A stretch of 64,000 bases of DNA from Njordibacter sp028825405 (lineage in GTDB: Bacteria > Pseudomonadota > Gammaproteobacteria > Pseudomonadales > Balneatricaceae): positions 2,356,001-2,420,000 of the forward strand of contig NZ_CP159829.1 of assembly GCF_047730065.1 (NCBI RefSeq), read 5' to 3'. The notes beneath the pieces are model-generated. The model was not told the origin of the DNA. It made no database searches and saw only the letters and a program-made list of their open reading frames with translations. This document shows positions 8,862-17,059 of this stretch, piece by piece (position 1 is the stretch's first letter; each line of letters opens with the position of its first letter). The translations under genes and the position numbers were made by a program.

Positions 8862-9974
8862 TTAAGACTCAGGGATAAGTACCAGTTTGCCAGTAAAGGC
8901 CTTATTCAAAAAGTCAGTTTGAGCTTGATGGATTTGCTTTAGTGCATAGGTCTGAGCCACCACAGGCCTAATTTCTTCTGCTTCAATGTATGCGACTAAA
9001 TTGGTAAAGACTATTTTTTCTTGATAAGTACAGCCCAAGAAAGTGAGATCTTTTAGGTATAAAGTCCGAATATCGAGCTCAACCATGGGTCCAGCAATCG
9101 CACCAGAGGTGGCGTAACGACCGCCACGTTGCAATACGTCAAGTAGCATTGGCCAATCAGGGCCCGCCACCAAATCAACCACTAGATCAACAGCTTCAGC
9201 CCCGACTGCAGCCACTAGGTCAGTACCCCTAGAAATGAGTTGATCTGCTCCGAGGGCTCTTACATCATCGTGTTTGGCCGCACCGGCTACCGCAATAACA
9301 AAAGCACCACGGCGCTTAGCCAACTGTACTGCAGCAGAACCCACGCCCCCAGATGCTCCAGTGATCAATACACGCTCTCCAGACTTTAAATCTGCTCTAT
9401 GGAGTAGGTTTTCAGCAGTAGAATAAGCACAGGGAATTGAAGCTAGATCTGCATCACTCCAGGGCGAGTGAACCGTGTATGCCTCGTCACTCAAAGCACA
9501 GGTGTATTGTGCAAAACCACCATGGTATTCAGAACCAAAGGTCAGGCATTCATATGGCTTGGAGGGGTGTTGTTGCATCGTGCGCACTAGCGCGCGATCA
9601 CCGATGCGATCAGAACTTACACCCGTTCCCACGGCAATGATCTCACCACATACATCAGCGCCTTGAATCAAAGGCAGCTTTAAAGCGTCACCAGACCATG
9701 AAGCAGAAGCAGTATCAAGGTCTTGGTATCCTTCATCTGCTCCTGTATTAGTATCACCTGTAACTTGCTTGGAATACCAACCAATGCGGGTATTGATATC
9801 AGTATTATTAACCCCTGCGGCCAGCACTTTGAGTAAAACCTCATTGGCTTTAGGTTGAGGTGTAGCAATATCATGACTGTATACCAACTGATCTAAGCCA
9901 CCATGACCCATCAATCGCACCCCCGACATGATGCTTGGGACAGTGGCAAAGACAGATTCGTTTGGAAGATTCAT
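8862..9974 (-). CDS. Medium-chain dehydrogenase/reductase (MDR) family oxidoreductase
   Basis: 370 residues. An N-terminal GroES-like domain contains 'GADVCGEIIAVG'; the NAD(P)-binding domain has 'GASGGVGSAAVQLAKRRGA' (about 205-225). The structural-zinc cysteine cluster of classical alcohol dehydrogenases is absent, which suggests a quinone-oxidoreductase or enoyl/acryloyl-reductase type. Residues about 65-100 form a Ser/Thr/Gly-rich insertion after 'RIGWYSKQ' that is not usual in short MDR proteins. It is divergent to the DMSP-lyase-type cupin with about 230 bases between them. A role in handling the acrylate-derived product is possible but unproven. Confidence 0.85.
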   Translation of the reverse strand: MNLPNESVFATVPSIMSGVRLMGHGGLDQLVYSHDIATPQPKANEVLLKVLAAGVNNTDINTRIGWYSKQVTGDTNTGADEGYQDLDTASASWSGDALKLPLIQGADVCGEIIAVGTGVSSDRIGDRALVRTMQQHPSKPYECLTFGSEYHGGFAQYTCALSDEAYTVHSPWSDADLASIPCAYSTAENLLHRADLKSGERVLITGASGGVGSAAVQLAKRRGAFVIAVAGAAKHDDVRALGADQLISRGTDLVAAVGAEAVDLVVDLVAGPDWPMLLDVLQRGGRYATSGAIAGPMVELDIRTLYLKDLTFLGCTYQEKIVFTNLVAYIEAEEIRPVVAQTYALKQIHQAQTDFLNKAFTGKLVLIPES

Positions 9975-10206
9975 AAGTGTTTATTGTCGCTAAGGCTAGT
10001 CGAAATGGTTAGGGCACTGAAACTAACAGTTTGATCAAGTCTGTACAAGTTTAGTCATCAGAGAAGAACTTTCATTTCATTTCAATTCAATGCAAAGCTT
10101 CTAACTTTATGGCCTTGAGGGCGATCAAAGAGGTGACCATAATTATTATTAAACACTCTATTGCCCTTTGAGAAGGACTTCTACACAGAGTTCCAAAAAG
10201 GTTATG

Positions 10207-10896
10207 ATGGGGTCTATCAACCCATGGCAGCTGCAAAATAAGCAAATGAATCAATCCCAAAACATTCAACCCATAGTGGCCAGCCTACGTCAGCATTTAG
10301 GGGCTTTACTCACACCCAACGATACTATGAGTGATCAGTGTCAACTCACCTTAGGCAAAGTGAATGAGCGACTGCAAACGCTGGGAGAGCTAGATTTACA
10401 AGCTCACCAGACAAATCCCTTAGCTGATGTGTTGCAGCAACTAGAGCAAGTTAATGGAGTCATTAACGCAGCCTTACCTAAACACTGCCAGAGTATCGTG
10501 CGCAATGTCTCCTCTTTAGCTCAATTTTTACCCTGGTACCAAAGATCTGTAGCCAATAATTCAGACTTTATGGCAGGCCATTGCAACGCTCAGATCATAG
10601 GTCCACAAGGATTAGAAGTTCGGCATGACATCATTGTGGGTGTCACCCTAATGCGCCCCAATATCGTTTACCCTGACCACCAGCACGATCCAGAGGAACT
10701 TTACCTCGTTTTAGGCCATGGCCGATGGCGTCAAGATCAAGGCGCTTGGCACACTCCTGGTTTGGGCGGATTGGTGTATAACCCCAGCAATGTCATGCAC
10801 GGTATGAAATCCTTAGACCATCCCTTGATTGCCCTATGGTGCTTACCCTTGGATAAACCTTTTACATCCTTTAGCCAGCCTCAGCCAACGCCTTAG
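10207..10896 (+). CDS. DMSP-lyase-type cupin protein (DddL/DddQ-like)
   Basis: 229 residues from the ATG at 10207 (AAAAAGG ends 5 bases before it); the frame stays open to a TTG at 10168, and an ATG at 10246 is also possible. The C-terminal cupin has H158, H160, E164, Y166 and H198. The spacing HxHxxxE and a histidine 40 residues after the first equals that of the metal ligands known for DddW (H81, H83, E87, H121), and the flanking words 'YPDHQHDPEELYLVL' and 'YNPSNVMHGM' fit DMSP lyases. These enzymes split dimethylsulfoniopropionate into dimethyl sulfide and acrylate. Length fits DddL/DddQ better than the short DddW/DddK. The family is well supported; the activity is inferred, as related cupins may act on other substrates. 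Confidence 0.72.
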   Translation: MGSINPWQLQNKQMNQSQNIQPIVASLRQHLGALLTPNDTMSDQCQLTLGKVNERLQTLGELDLQAHQTNPLADVLQQLEQVNGVINAALPKHCQSIVRNVSSLAQFLPWYQRSVANNSDFMAGHCNAQIIGPQGLEVRHDIIVGVTLMRPNIVYPDHQHDPEELYLVLGHGRWRQDQGAWHTPGLGGLVYNPSNVMHGMKSLDHPLIALWCLPLDKPFTSFSQPQPTP

Positions 10897-11938
10897 CGGC
10901 CGCAATGAAATGGTCTACATCAACTTCTCGCGTTGAGAAATTGGTGACTAGGCGCACAATATTTTTACCCCACCGGTCACTATAAAAATAAAAGCCTTGC
11001 GCAAGCAGATCTTTAATCATGGCACTTGGCATGTGACAAAAGAACATATTAGAGCGTGTGTCGCCTTGTATATCTATGCCGTCTATAACCCGTAGACCCT
11101 GGTCTAGTCGCAAAGCCATAGCGTTGGCATGACGGGCGTTATCAAGCCATAAATCTTGCTTGAGATAAGCTCCTATTTGGGCCGAGATTAACCTCATTTT
11201 AGACACTAAATGGCCTGACCGCTTGCGTCTCCATATCATTTCTTGAGCTGAAGTTTGATCGAATAGCACAATCGCTTCGGCTGCTAACGTGCCGTTTTTG
11301 GTGGTACCAAAAGACAACACATCAACACCTGCTTGCCATGTCATGGCTGCAGGAGAGCAGTCCAAGGCCACCAACGCATTGGCAAAACGAGCCCCATCCA
11401 TATGGAATTTCAAGCCATTTTCTTTACAGATGCGGCCTATCTCAGACAATTCGTTTAAGCTATAAATACTGCCTGTCTCAGTGGTTTGAGTCACACTAAC
11501 CACAGACGTTTGTACCGAATGAGCATCAGCCGTATTAGGTGCCGCCATAGTGGCTAATACTTTGGGAGAAATTTTACTGTCATCGCCCTCCACAAATACT
11601 AACTTGGCGCCATGGGTAAAAAATTCTGGTGCGCCACATTCGTCCACATTAATATGACTCTCTTGGTGGCAAAGCACTGCGCCCCAAGGCGGGGTATACA
11701 CACTTAATGCTAAAGCGTTGGCAGCAGTGCCTGTGGCCACAAAAAATACGCTTACTGGACACTCAAAAATATCTGCCAGTGCCTGCTCCACCTGCTCACT
11801 ATGACGGTCCATACCATAGGGTGCTTGAATGCCCGCGCCTGCATCCATCATCGCTTGCAATACTGCAGGAGACGCACCAGCCGTGTTATCACTTGAAAAC
11901 ACTTTATTAATTAGACTTTGGTCCTGACTACTGGACAT
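10871..11938 (-). CDS. ltaE: Low-specificity L-threonine aldolase
   Basis: 355 residues, a PLP enzyme of fold type I (beta-eliminating lyase family). It begins 'FSSDNTAGASPAVLQAM' as threonine aldolases do; PLP contacts are seen in 'FHMDGARFANALV' (conserved Asp and Arg) and the Schiff-base lysine in 'SFGTTKNGTLAAEA'. It cleaves threonine or allo-threonine to glycine and acetaldehyde. The 3' end overlaps the convergent cupin gene by 26 bases. It is 24 bases downstream of ilvY on the same strand and may be read from the ilvY promoter. Confidence 0.9.
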   Translation of the reverse strand: MSSSQDQSLINKVFSSDNTAGASPAVLQAMMDAGAGIQAPYGMDRHSEQVEQALADIFECPVSVFFVATGTAANALALSVYTPPWGAVLCHQESHINVDECGAPEFFTHGAKLVFVEGDDSKISPKVLATMAAPNTADAHSVQTSVVSVTQTTETGSIYSLNELSEIGRICKENGLKFHMDGARFANALVALDCSPAAMTWQAGVDVLSFGTTKNGTLAAEAIVLFDQTSAQEMIWRRKRSGHLVSKMRLISAQIGAYLKQDLWLDNARHANAMALRLDQGLRVIDGIDIQGDTRSNMFFCHMPSAMIKDLLAQGFYFYSDRWGKNIVRLVTNFSTREVDVDHFIAAAKALAEAG

Positions 11939-11962
11939 TTTTACTCTCCATTAATTTGAGCC

Positions 11963-12844
11963 CTATGACACTAGCTGCCATAAGGCACTCAGTAAGGGTT
12001 TTTTCAGGTTTTTCTTGAGGGCAAACAAACCTACATCATAGGCTTCAAGTTCGGGCTTTACATCTAATATTTGAATTCTGTTGATGGTGGGGCTGTTATC
12101 TAACACTATTTTTGGTACCACACCAATACCTAAACCCAGGCTAACCATAATCACAATGGCCTCATTACCCGCCACTTGAGCATATATTTTAGGAGCCACA
12201 TCAATACTTCTAAACCATGCATCTGTGCGCTGACGAGATAAGCCGCCTTCTGCCAAAATCATAGGCATTTGAGACCAGTCTTTTGGGTTTGCTGGCACCA
12301 CAAAAGGTTGCTCTAAAGTACTTTGGTCTTTGGCTGCTATAAATACTAATGGAGAGATGGTCATGGGTTTAAATGCCAGCTCCCTCGGCAGATTTTTTGG
12401 CCTAGCCGCGATGGCAAGATCCTCTTCACCAGAGATTACATGGGCGATACCTTGATCTGAGTCTCCCGTATGCAATTTAATTTCAATATTGGGATGATCC
12501 TCACGCAAGCGTTGAAATAAATCAAACAACAAACTATACACCGCAGTCACAGAGCAATATAAACTCACTTCACCTTGCAACTGCCCTTGAGCATCTTGTA
12601 CTTGATTACGGATCGTGTGCCACTCACTGACTGCTGAGCGAGCATAGCTGACAAAGGTTTGACCTTCAGGTGTGAGTTGCACACTACGGTTATCTCGGTT
12701 AAATAATGGTGCTCCTAACTGCTGTTCTAATTGCCTGATATTACGAGATAAAGCAGACAGACTAATGTGGCAGGCAGCGCTGGCTTTACCAAAGTGCAAT
12801 TGCTCTGCCAAGGCCAAGAAATGTTTCAGGTGCTTAATGTCCAT
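11963..12844 (-). CDS. ilvY: LysR-family regulator IlvY
   Basis: 293 residues. The N-terminal winged helix (about 1-60) starts 'MDIKHLKHFLALAEQLHFG' and contains 'LSALSRNIRQLEQQLGAPLF', matching E. coli IlvY closely; the effector domain has the typical 'CSVTAVYS' and 'IEIKLHTGD'. IlvY activates the divergent ilvC gene when acetolactate or acetohydroxybutyrate builds up. Here ilvC is indeed divergent, 152 bases away, with an inverted repeat between them. Confidence 0.93.
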   Translation of the reverse strand: MDIKHLKHFLALAEQLHFGKASAACHISLSALSRNIRQLEQQLGAPLFNRDNRSVQLTPEGQTFVSYARSAVSEWHTIRNQVQDAQGQLQGEVSLYCSVTAVYSLLFDLFQRLREDHPNIEIKLHTGDSDQGIAHVISGEEDLAIAARPKNLPRELAFKPMTISPLVFIAAKDQSTLEQPFVVPANPKDWSQMPMILAEGGLSRQRTDAWFRSIDVAPKIYAQVAGNEAIVIMVSLGLGIGVVPKIVLDNSPTINRIQILDVKPELEAYDVGLFALKKNLKKPLLSALWQLVS

Positions 12845-12883
12845 GTGCCAAACTTTAGCATAGATTTAACCTTATATTGCTAA

Positions 12884-12906
12884 ATATGGCTCACAATGTG
12901 GCATAT
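12884..12906. promoter_or_regulatory. Candidate IlvY operator
   Basis: ATATGGCTCACAATGTGGCATAT is an imperfect 23-bp palindrome (8 of 11 half-positions match) between ilvY and ilvC. A second pair of arms, TTTAGCA (12854-12860) and TGCTAAA (12878-12884), lies beside it. Two adjacent operators fit LysR-type control of the ilvY-ilvC pair. Binding is inferred from position and symmetry only. Confidence 0.45.
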
Positions 12907-12996
12907 ATATCAATTTACGAAAACACCAACAAAGGGTATCATCGTCTTAGTTTTACCAGACTCCAAATTATTGAATTTAAAACACAGGGTGACCCC

Positions 12997-14472
12997 ATGT
13001 CTAATAATTATTTTAATACCTTGCCTCTGCGCGAGCAGCTTGAACAGTTGGCCAAGTGCCGTTTTATGCACATGAACGAATTTACCGAAGGTGTCGATGC
13101 ACTCAAAGGCAAAAAAATGGTCATTATTGGCTGCGGAGCTCAGGGCCTTAACCAAGGTTTAAACCTGCGTGATAGTGGTTTAGACGTGTCTTATACGCTG
13201 CGCCAATCGGCTATTGACGAAAAACGTCAGTCGTTTAAAAATGCCAGTGAAAATGGTTTTACTGTTGGCACTTATGAAGAACTTATTCCGACAGCAGACG
13301 TGGTGCTTAACCTAACACCAGACAAGCAACATACCCCTGTAGTCACAGCAGTAATGCCCCTCATGAAGCAAGGTGCATGCTTGTCATACTCTCACGGCTT
13401 TAATATCGTTGAAGAAGGCATGCAAATTCGTGACGATCTAACGGTCATCATGGTTGCTCCTAAATGTCCAGGTTCCGAAGTGCGAGCTGAATATGTCCGC
13501 GGTTTTGGCGTACCTACTTTGATTGCTGTGCACGAGGATAATGATCCCCAAGGCCAAGGTTTAGCCTTAGCCAAAGCCTACGCAGTAGGCACGGGTGGCC
13601 ACAAGGCTGGTGTCTTAATGTCTTCCTTTATCGCTGAAGTAAAATCTGACCTAATGGGTGAACAAACCATTCTTTGTGGCATGCTTCAAACAGGCTCTTT
13701 ATTATGCTTTGACAAAATGATCGACAAGGGTGTTGACCCCGCTTATGCCTCAAAGCTCATCCAGTACGGTTGGGAAACCATTACTGAAGCACTAAAATAT
13801 GGTGGCGTAACCAACATGCTAGATCGCCTATCTAACCCTGCGAAGATCAAAGCCTTCGATCTTTCTGAAACCTTAAAAGACATCATGCGCCCCCTCTACA
13901 ACAAACACCAAGACGATATCATCAATGGTACTTTTTCTAGCACTATGATGGCCGACTGGGCTAACGATGATGTTAACCTGCTTGGCTGGCGTGCAGAAAC
14001 AGGACAAACGGCTTTTGAAAAAACCCCCGCGGGTGAGATGGAAATTTCAGAGCAAGAGTACTTTGACCATGGCATCCTCATGGTTGCGATGGTTAAGGCT
14101 GGCGTAGAACTCGCCTTTGAAACCATGACTGCTGCAGGCATTATTGCAGACTCTGCTTACTACGAATCCTTGCATGAAACACCACTAATCGCTAACACCA
14201 TCGCCCGTAAAAAGTTGTATGAAATGAATGCCACTATTTCTGATACTGCAGAATATGGCTGTTACCTATACAACCATGCGTGCTTACCATTATTGAATGA
14301 TTTCATGCAGGACATTGATACAGACGTCATTGGGCGTGGCCTTAGTGGTGATGACAATGGTGTGGATAATGCGCGCCTAATTGAAGTCAACCATGCCCTT
14401 CGGAGTCACCCTGTAGAAGCCATAGGCGCCACATTGCGTGGCCACATGGCTGATATGAAGAAGATCATCTAA
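12997..14472 (+). CDS. ilvC: Ketol-acid reductoisomerase, class II
   Basis: 491 residues from the ATG at 12997, the same length as the E. coli enzyme; the open frame reaches 40 codons further up but without homology. It starts 'MSNNYFNTLPLREQLEQLAK', has the Rossmann motif 'GCGAQG' (45-50) and the NADPH-specificity residues R69, R77 and S79. The doubled C-terminal knotted domain places it in the long class II form. It converts acetolactate to dihydroxyisovalerate in valine, leucine and isoleucine synthesis. AGGG lies about 8 bases before the start. Control by IlvY is likely. Confidence 0.98.
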   Translation: MSNNYFNTLPLREQLEQLAKCRFMHMNEFTEGVDALKGKKMVIIGCGAQGLNQGLNLRDSGLDVSYTLRQSAIDEKRQSFKNASENGFTVGTYEELIPTADVVLNLTPDKQHTPVVTAVMPLMKQGACLSYSHGFNIVEEGMQIRDDLTVIMVAPKCPGSEVRAEYVRGFGVPTLIAVHEDNDPQGQGLALAKAYAVGTGGHKAGVLMSSFIAEVKSDLMGEQTILCGMLQTGSLLCFDKMIDKGVDPAYASKLIQYGWETITEALKYGGVTNMLDRLSNPAKIKAFDLSETLKDIMRPLYNKHQDDIINGTFSSTMMADWANDDVNLLGWRAETGQTAFEKTPAGEMEISEQEYFDHGILMVAMVKAGVELAFETMTAAGIIADSAYYESLHETPLIANTIARKKLYEMNATISDTAEYGCYLYNHACLPLLNDFMQDIDTDVIGRGLSGDDNGVDNARLIEVNHALRSHPVEAIGATLRGHMADMKKII

Positions 14473-14484
14473 GCGAGATCTTTT

Positions 14485-15912
14485 ATGTTAAAGCTGCACG
14501 ATTTGTCCGTAGAGTTTGATGAAGGTTTTCAACTTAAACACATTAATTGGCAAATCGAGCAGCATCAGCATTGGTTAATTACCGGCGCTAATGGCGCTGG
14601 TAAGTCTGCCCTCGCTGCCGTGTTAGTTGGCTATGGGGATATTCTGGCGGGTCACACTGAGGGCACGCCAGTGACGATTGGTTGGGTCTCCTTCGAAGCT
14701 CAAGCCGAACTCATTCAAGCCGAACTCAAAAAGGATGACGCCGATATTCTCGACGTTATTAGTCTCGGAACACCCGTGTCTGAAATCATCTTTACAGATG
14801 ACGTAGACCCGCTGATAGCAAAAAGTCTGATTGAAAAATTTGAGCTAAATTATATCCTCGAACGGGCCTTTCGAAAGTTATCTACCGGTGAATCACGTAA
14901 AGTTATGCTCGTTAGGGCCTTGTCTTGTCATGCTGATTTATTGGTCTTAGACGAACCCTTTGATGGCCTTGATCGCGGAGCCCACGTCATGTTGCAAGAC
15001 CACCTAGCAGAGGTCGTGCAGCACACGCCCGTGGTCATGGTGCTCAATCGTTTTGACGAAATACCAAATTTTATCAGCCATATTGCCTACATGGAACAAG
15101 GTGAACTGCGCCATCAAGTGAAACGTGATGACGCACAAGCTTTCGCTGAGCTATACCAGCTACTGCATCTTAAAACGACAGACATGCAAGTACCTGCGGC
15201 AGATACAGACAAGGCTGCCACAGAGTTAATTCCTCAACAGCCTCTAGTAAAACTAACCAATATCAGTATTAAACACTCTGAAATGGTGTTGATTAAGGAC
15301 CTCAATTGGACCATTGAGCCCAACCAACACTGGCAATTGAGTGGGCCTAATGGCAGTGGTAAAACTGCCCTTTTGTCCCTCATTACGGGTGATCATCCCC
15401 AATGTTACTCCAATGATATTTTTGTATTTGGTTACCAGCGGGGGCATGGTGAGAGTATTTGGCAGATCAAACAACACATCGGTTACGTCTCCACTGCATT
15501 GCAATGGGAGTATCGAGTGGGCACTAGTTTGCGCAATGTGATCATCTCTGGTTTTTACGATTCGATTGGCTTGTACAGCAAAAGTAGTGACCGACAAAAG
15601 CATATTGCAGATCAGTGGCTGGCTTTATTAGGTATGCACAAGCGTGGTGATGAGCCATTTAATAAGCTATCTTACGGTGACCAACGCCTGCTCCTCATTG
15701 CTAGAGCGATGGTAAAGCACCCCCCGTTATTAATTTTAGATGAACCTTGCTTGGGCCTAGACGACATCAACCGCCAACTCGTATTAGCCTTGATCGAAAA
15801 GATCTGTGGGGCTAAAGAAACCTCTGTAATTTATGTCAATCACCATGCTCAAGATCGTATCTTAGGTATCGATCATTATTTAGCCTTAGAAAAATCTGTA
15901 GACAATCGCTAA
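14485..15912 (+). CDS. modF: ModF-like protein with two ABC ATPase domains
   Basis: 475 residues without membrane segments. Domain 1 (about 1-215) has Walker A 'GANGAGKSAL', signature 'LSTGESRKVML' and Walker B 'LLVLDEPFDG'; domain 2 (about 245-470) has Walker A 'GPNGSGKTAL', signature 'LSYGDQRLLLI' and Walker B 'LLILDEPCLG'. This layout, with no linker insertion of the Uup/ABC-F type, is that of ModF/PhrA. ModF accompanies the molybdate transporter in E. coli, but no modABC gene is seen here. It starts 12 bases after ilvC and probably shares its transcript. The cellular role is unclear. Confidence 0.8.
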   Translation: MLKLHDLSVEFDEGFQLKHINWQIEQHQHWLITGANGAGKSALAAVLVGYGDILAGHTEGTPVTIGWVSFEAQAELIQAELKKDDADILDVISLGTPVSEIIFTDDVDPLIAKSLIEKFELNYILERAFRKLSTGESRKVMLVRALSCHADLLVLDEPFDGLDRGAHVMLQDHLAEVVQHTPVVMVLNRFDEIPNFISHIAYMEQGELRHQVKRDDAQAFAELYQLLHLKTTDMQVPAADTDKAATELIPQQPLVKLTNISIKHSEMVLIKDLNWTIEPNQHWQLSGPNGSGKTALLSLITGDHPQCYSNDIFVFGYQRGHGESIWQIKQHIGYVSTALQWEYRVGTSLRNVIISGFYDSIGLYSKSSDRQKHIADQWLALLGMHKRGDEPFNKLSYGDQRLLLIARAMVKHPPLLILDEPCLGLDDINRQLVLALIEKICGAKETSVIYVNHHAQDRILGIDHYLALEKSVDNR

Positions 15913-15982
15913 TTGTCTCGCGCGGTGACCCCGCATCAGGTAAAGTGAATTTCGTCAAACTGTGCAGATTCAAGGATTAGTA

Positions 15983-16315
15983 ATGAAAAGTTGGCTATTA
16001 CTGCTTGCGGCGGTAGTGAGTGAAGTGATTGGCACCTCTGCGATTAAATATTCTGAAGGTTTCACCAAAGTCATTCCATCCATTATCGTGTTTGTTGGTT
16101 TTGGGGTGGCATTTTATCTACTTTCAATCACGCTTAAAGTCATACCTGTTGGCATTACTTATGCCGTGTGGTCGGGTTTAGGTATTGTATTTATTTCAAT
16201 TGTAGGTCACTTTGTATTTCAAGAAAGGCTGGATGCTCCTGCGTTCATAGGAGTGAGCTTTATTTTAGCAGGCGTCATCATTATGCAAGTGTTTTCAAAA
16301 TCTGTAGCACACTAG
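15983..16315 (+). CDS. Small multidrug resistance (SMR) family transporter, EmrE-like
   Basis: 110 residues and four membrane helices. The start at 15983 has AAGGA 7 bases upstream and gives the exact EmrE register: E14 (proton/substrate site), Y60 and W63 are all at EmrE numbering. The protein ends 'QVFSKSVAH', also EmrE-like. Homodimeric SMR pumps exchange protons for quaternary cations, and EmrE has been reported to export betaine and choline. The next gene, 24 bases on, is betI, so a link to betaine balance is more likely than plain drug resistance. Confidence 0.92.
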   Translation: MKSWLLLLAAVVSEVIGTSAIKYSEGFTKVIPSIIVFVGFGVAFYLLSITLKVIPVGITYAVWSGLGIVFISIVGHFVFQERLDAPAFIGVSFILAGVIIMQVFSKSVAH

Positions 16316-16339
16316 CTTAATCAGCGATAGGTCTTCGTT

Positions 16340-16942
16340 ATGCCCAAAGTTGGAATGCCAGAAATTAGACGCCCACAACTCATTCGTGCGACTATGGAAG
16401 TCATCAATCAAGTGGGATTCCTCAATGCATCAGTGGCCAGAATCGGGCAGCAAGCTGGAATTTCTCCCAGTATCATCAATCACTATTTTGGTGGTAAAAG
16501 TGGTCTTGTAGAAGCGACTATGCGCAGCATATTGAAAGACCTTGCGACAGGTATTAACCAGCGTTTGGTCAAAGTGCCTAAGGACGATCTGGTAGCACGC
16601 ATCGAAGCGATTGTAGTAGAAAATTTTAGTTCTAATCAACAAGATGAAGCGGTGGTTAAGACTTGGCTAGCGTTTTGGGCTCAAGCCATGCATGACCCCA
16701 CACTCAATCGCTTACAGCGGGTCAATGAGAAACGCCTTCTGTCTTACCTAACTTTTGAATTAAAGCGCTGCATGCCCCGTCACGAAGCACAGATGGTAGC
16801 GACTAGCATAGCGGCCCTGATTGATGGCATTTGGTTGCGCACTGCCCTCAACCCAAAAGGCATTGATCCAAGCCTTGCTCGTCAGGTGATCACGGATTAC
16901 TTATCCTTGTACTTAAAAAACTTACCTCTCAACCCTAGGTAA
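16340..16942 (+). CDS. betI: TetR-family choline-responsive repressor BetI
   Basis: 200 residues. It opens 'MPKVGMPEIRRPQLIRATM' as BetI does, followed by the DNA-binding helix-turn-helix 'VARIGQQAGISPSIINHYFG' (about 33-52). The C-terminal ligand domain has the BetI word 'WLAFWAQAMHDP'. BetI represses the betaine synthesis genes until choline is present. It sits with the SMR gene on the plus strand, while its targets betB and betA are on the other strand about 2-5 kb away, instead of directly adjacent as in E. coli. Confidence 0.94.
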   Translation: MPKVGMPEIRRPQLIRATMEVINQVGFLNASVARIGQQAGISPSIINHYFGGKSGLVEATMRSILKDLATGINQRLVKVPKDDLVARIEAIVVENFSSNQQDEAVVKTWLAFWAQAMHDPTLNRLQRVNEKRLLSYLTFELKRCMPRHEAQMVATSIAALIDGIWLRTALNPKGIDPSLARQVITDYLSLYLKNLPLNPR

Positions 16943-16991
16943 CCCACTGCGTCGATTAGTTGATCATAACAATGACTTTCAGCAGCCATCT

Positions 16992-17021
16992 TAGGTAAAG
17001 CTTTGCAGTTTACCTATTTTT
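16992..17021 (+). terminator. Rho-independent terminator after betI
   Basis: TAGGTAAA (16992-16999) pairs perfectly with TTTACCTA (17009-17016), followed directly by five T. It closes the SMR-betI unit. Confidence 0.75.
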
Positions 17022-17059
17022 AGATTCAGCCCTTTGTAAGCAACGGTTGTTAATTTTGG

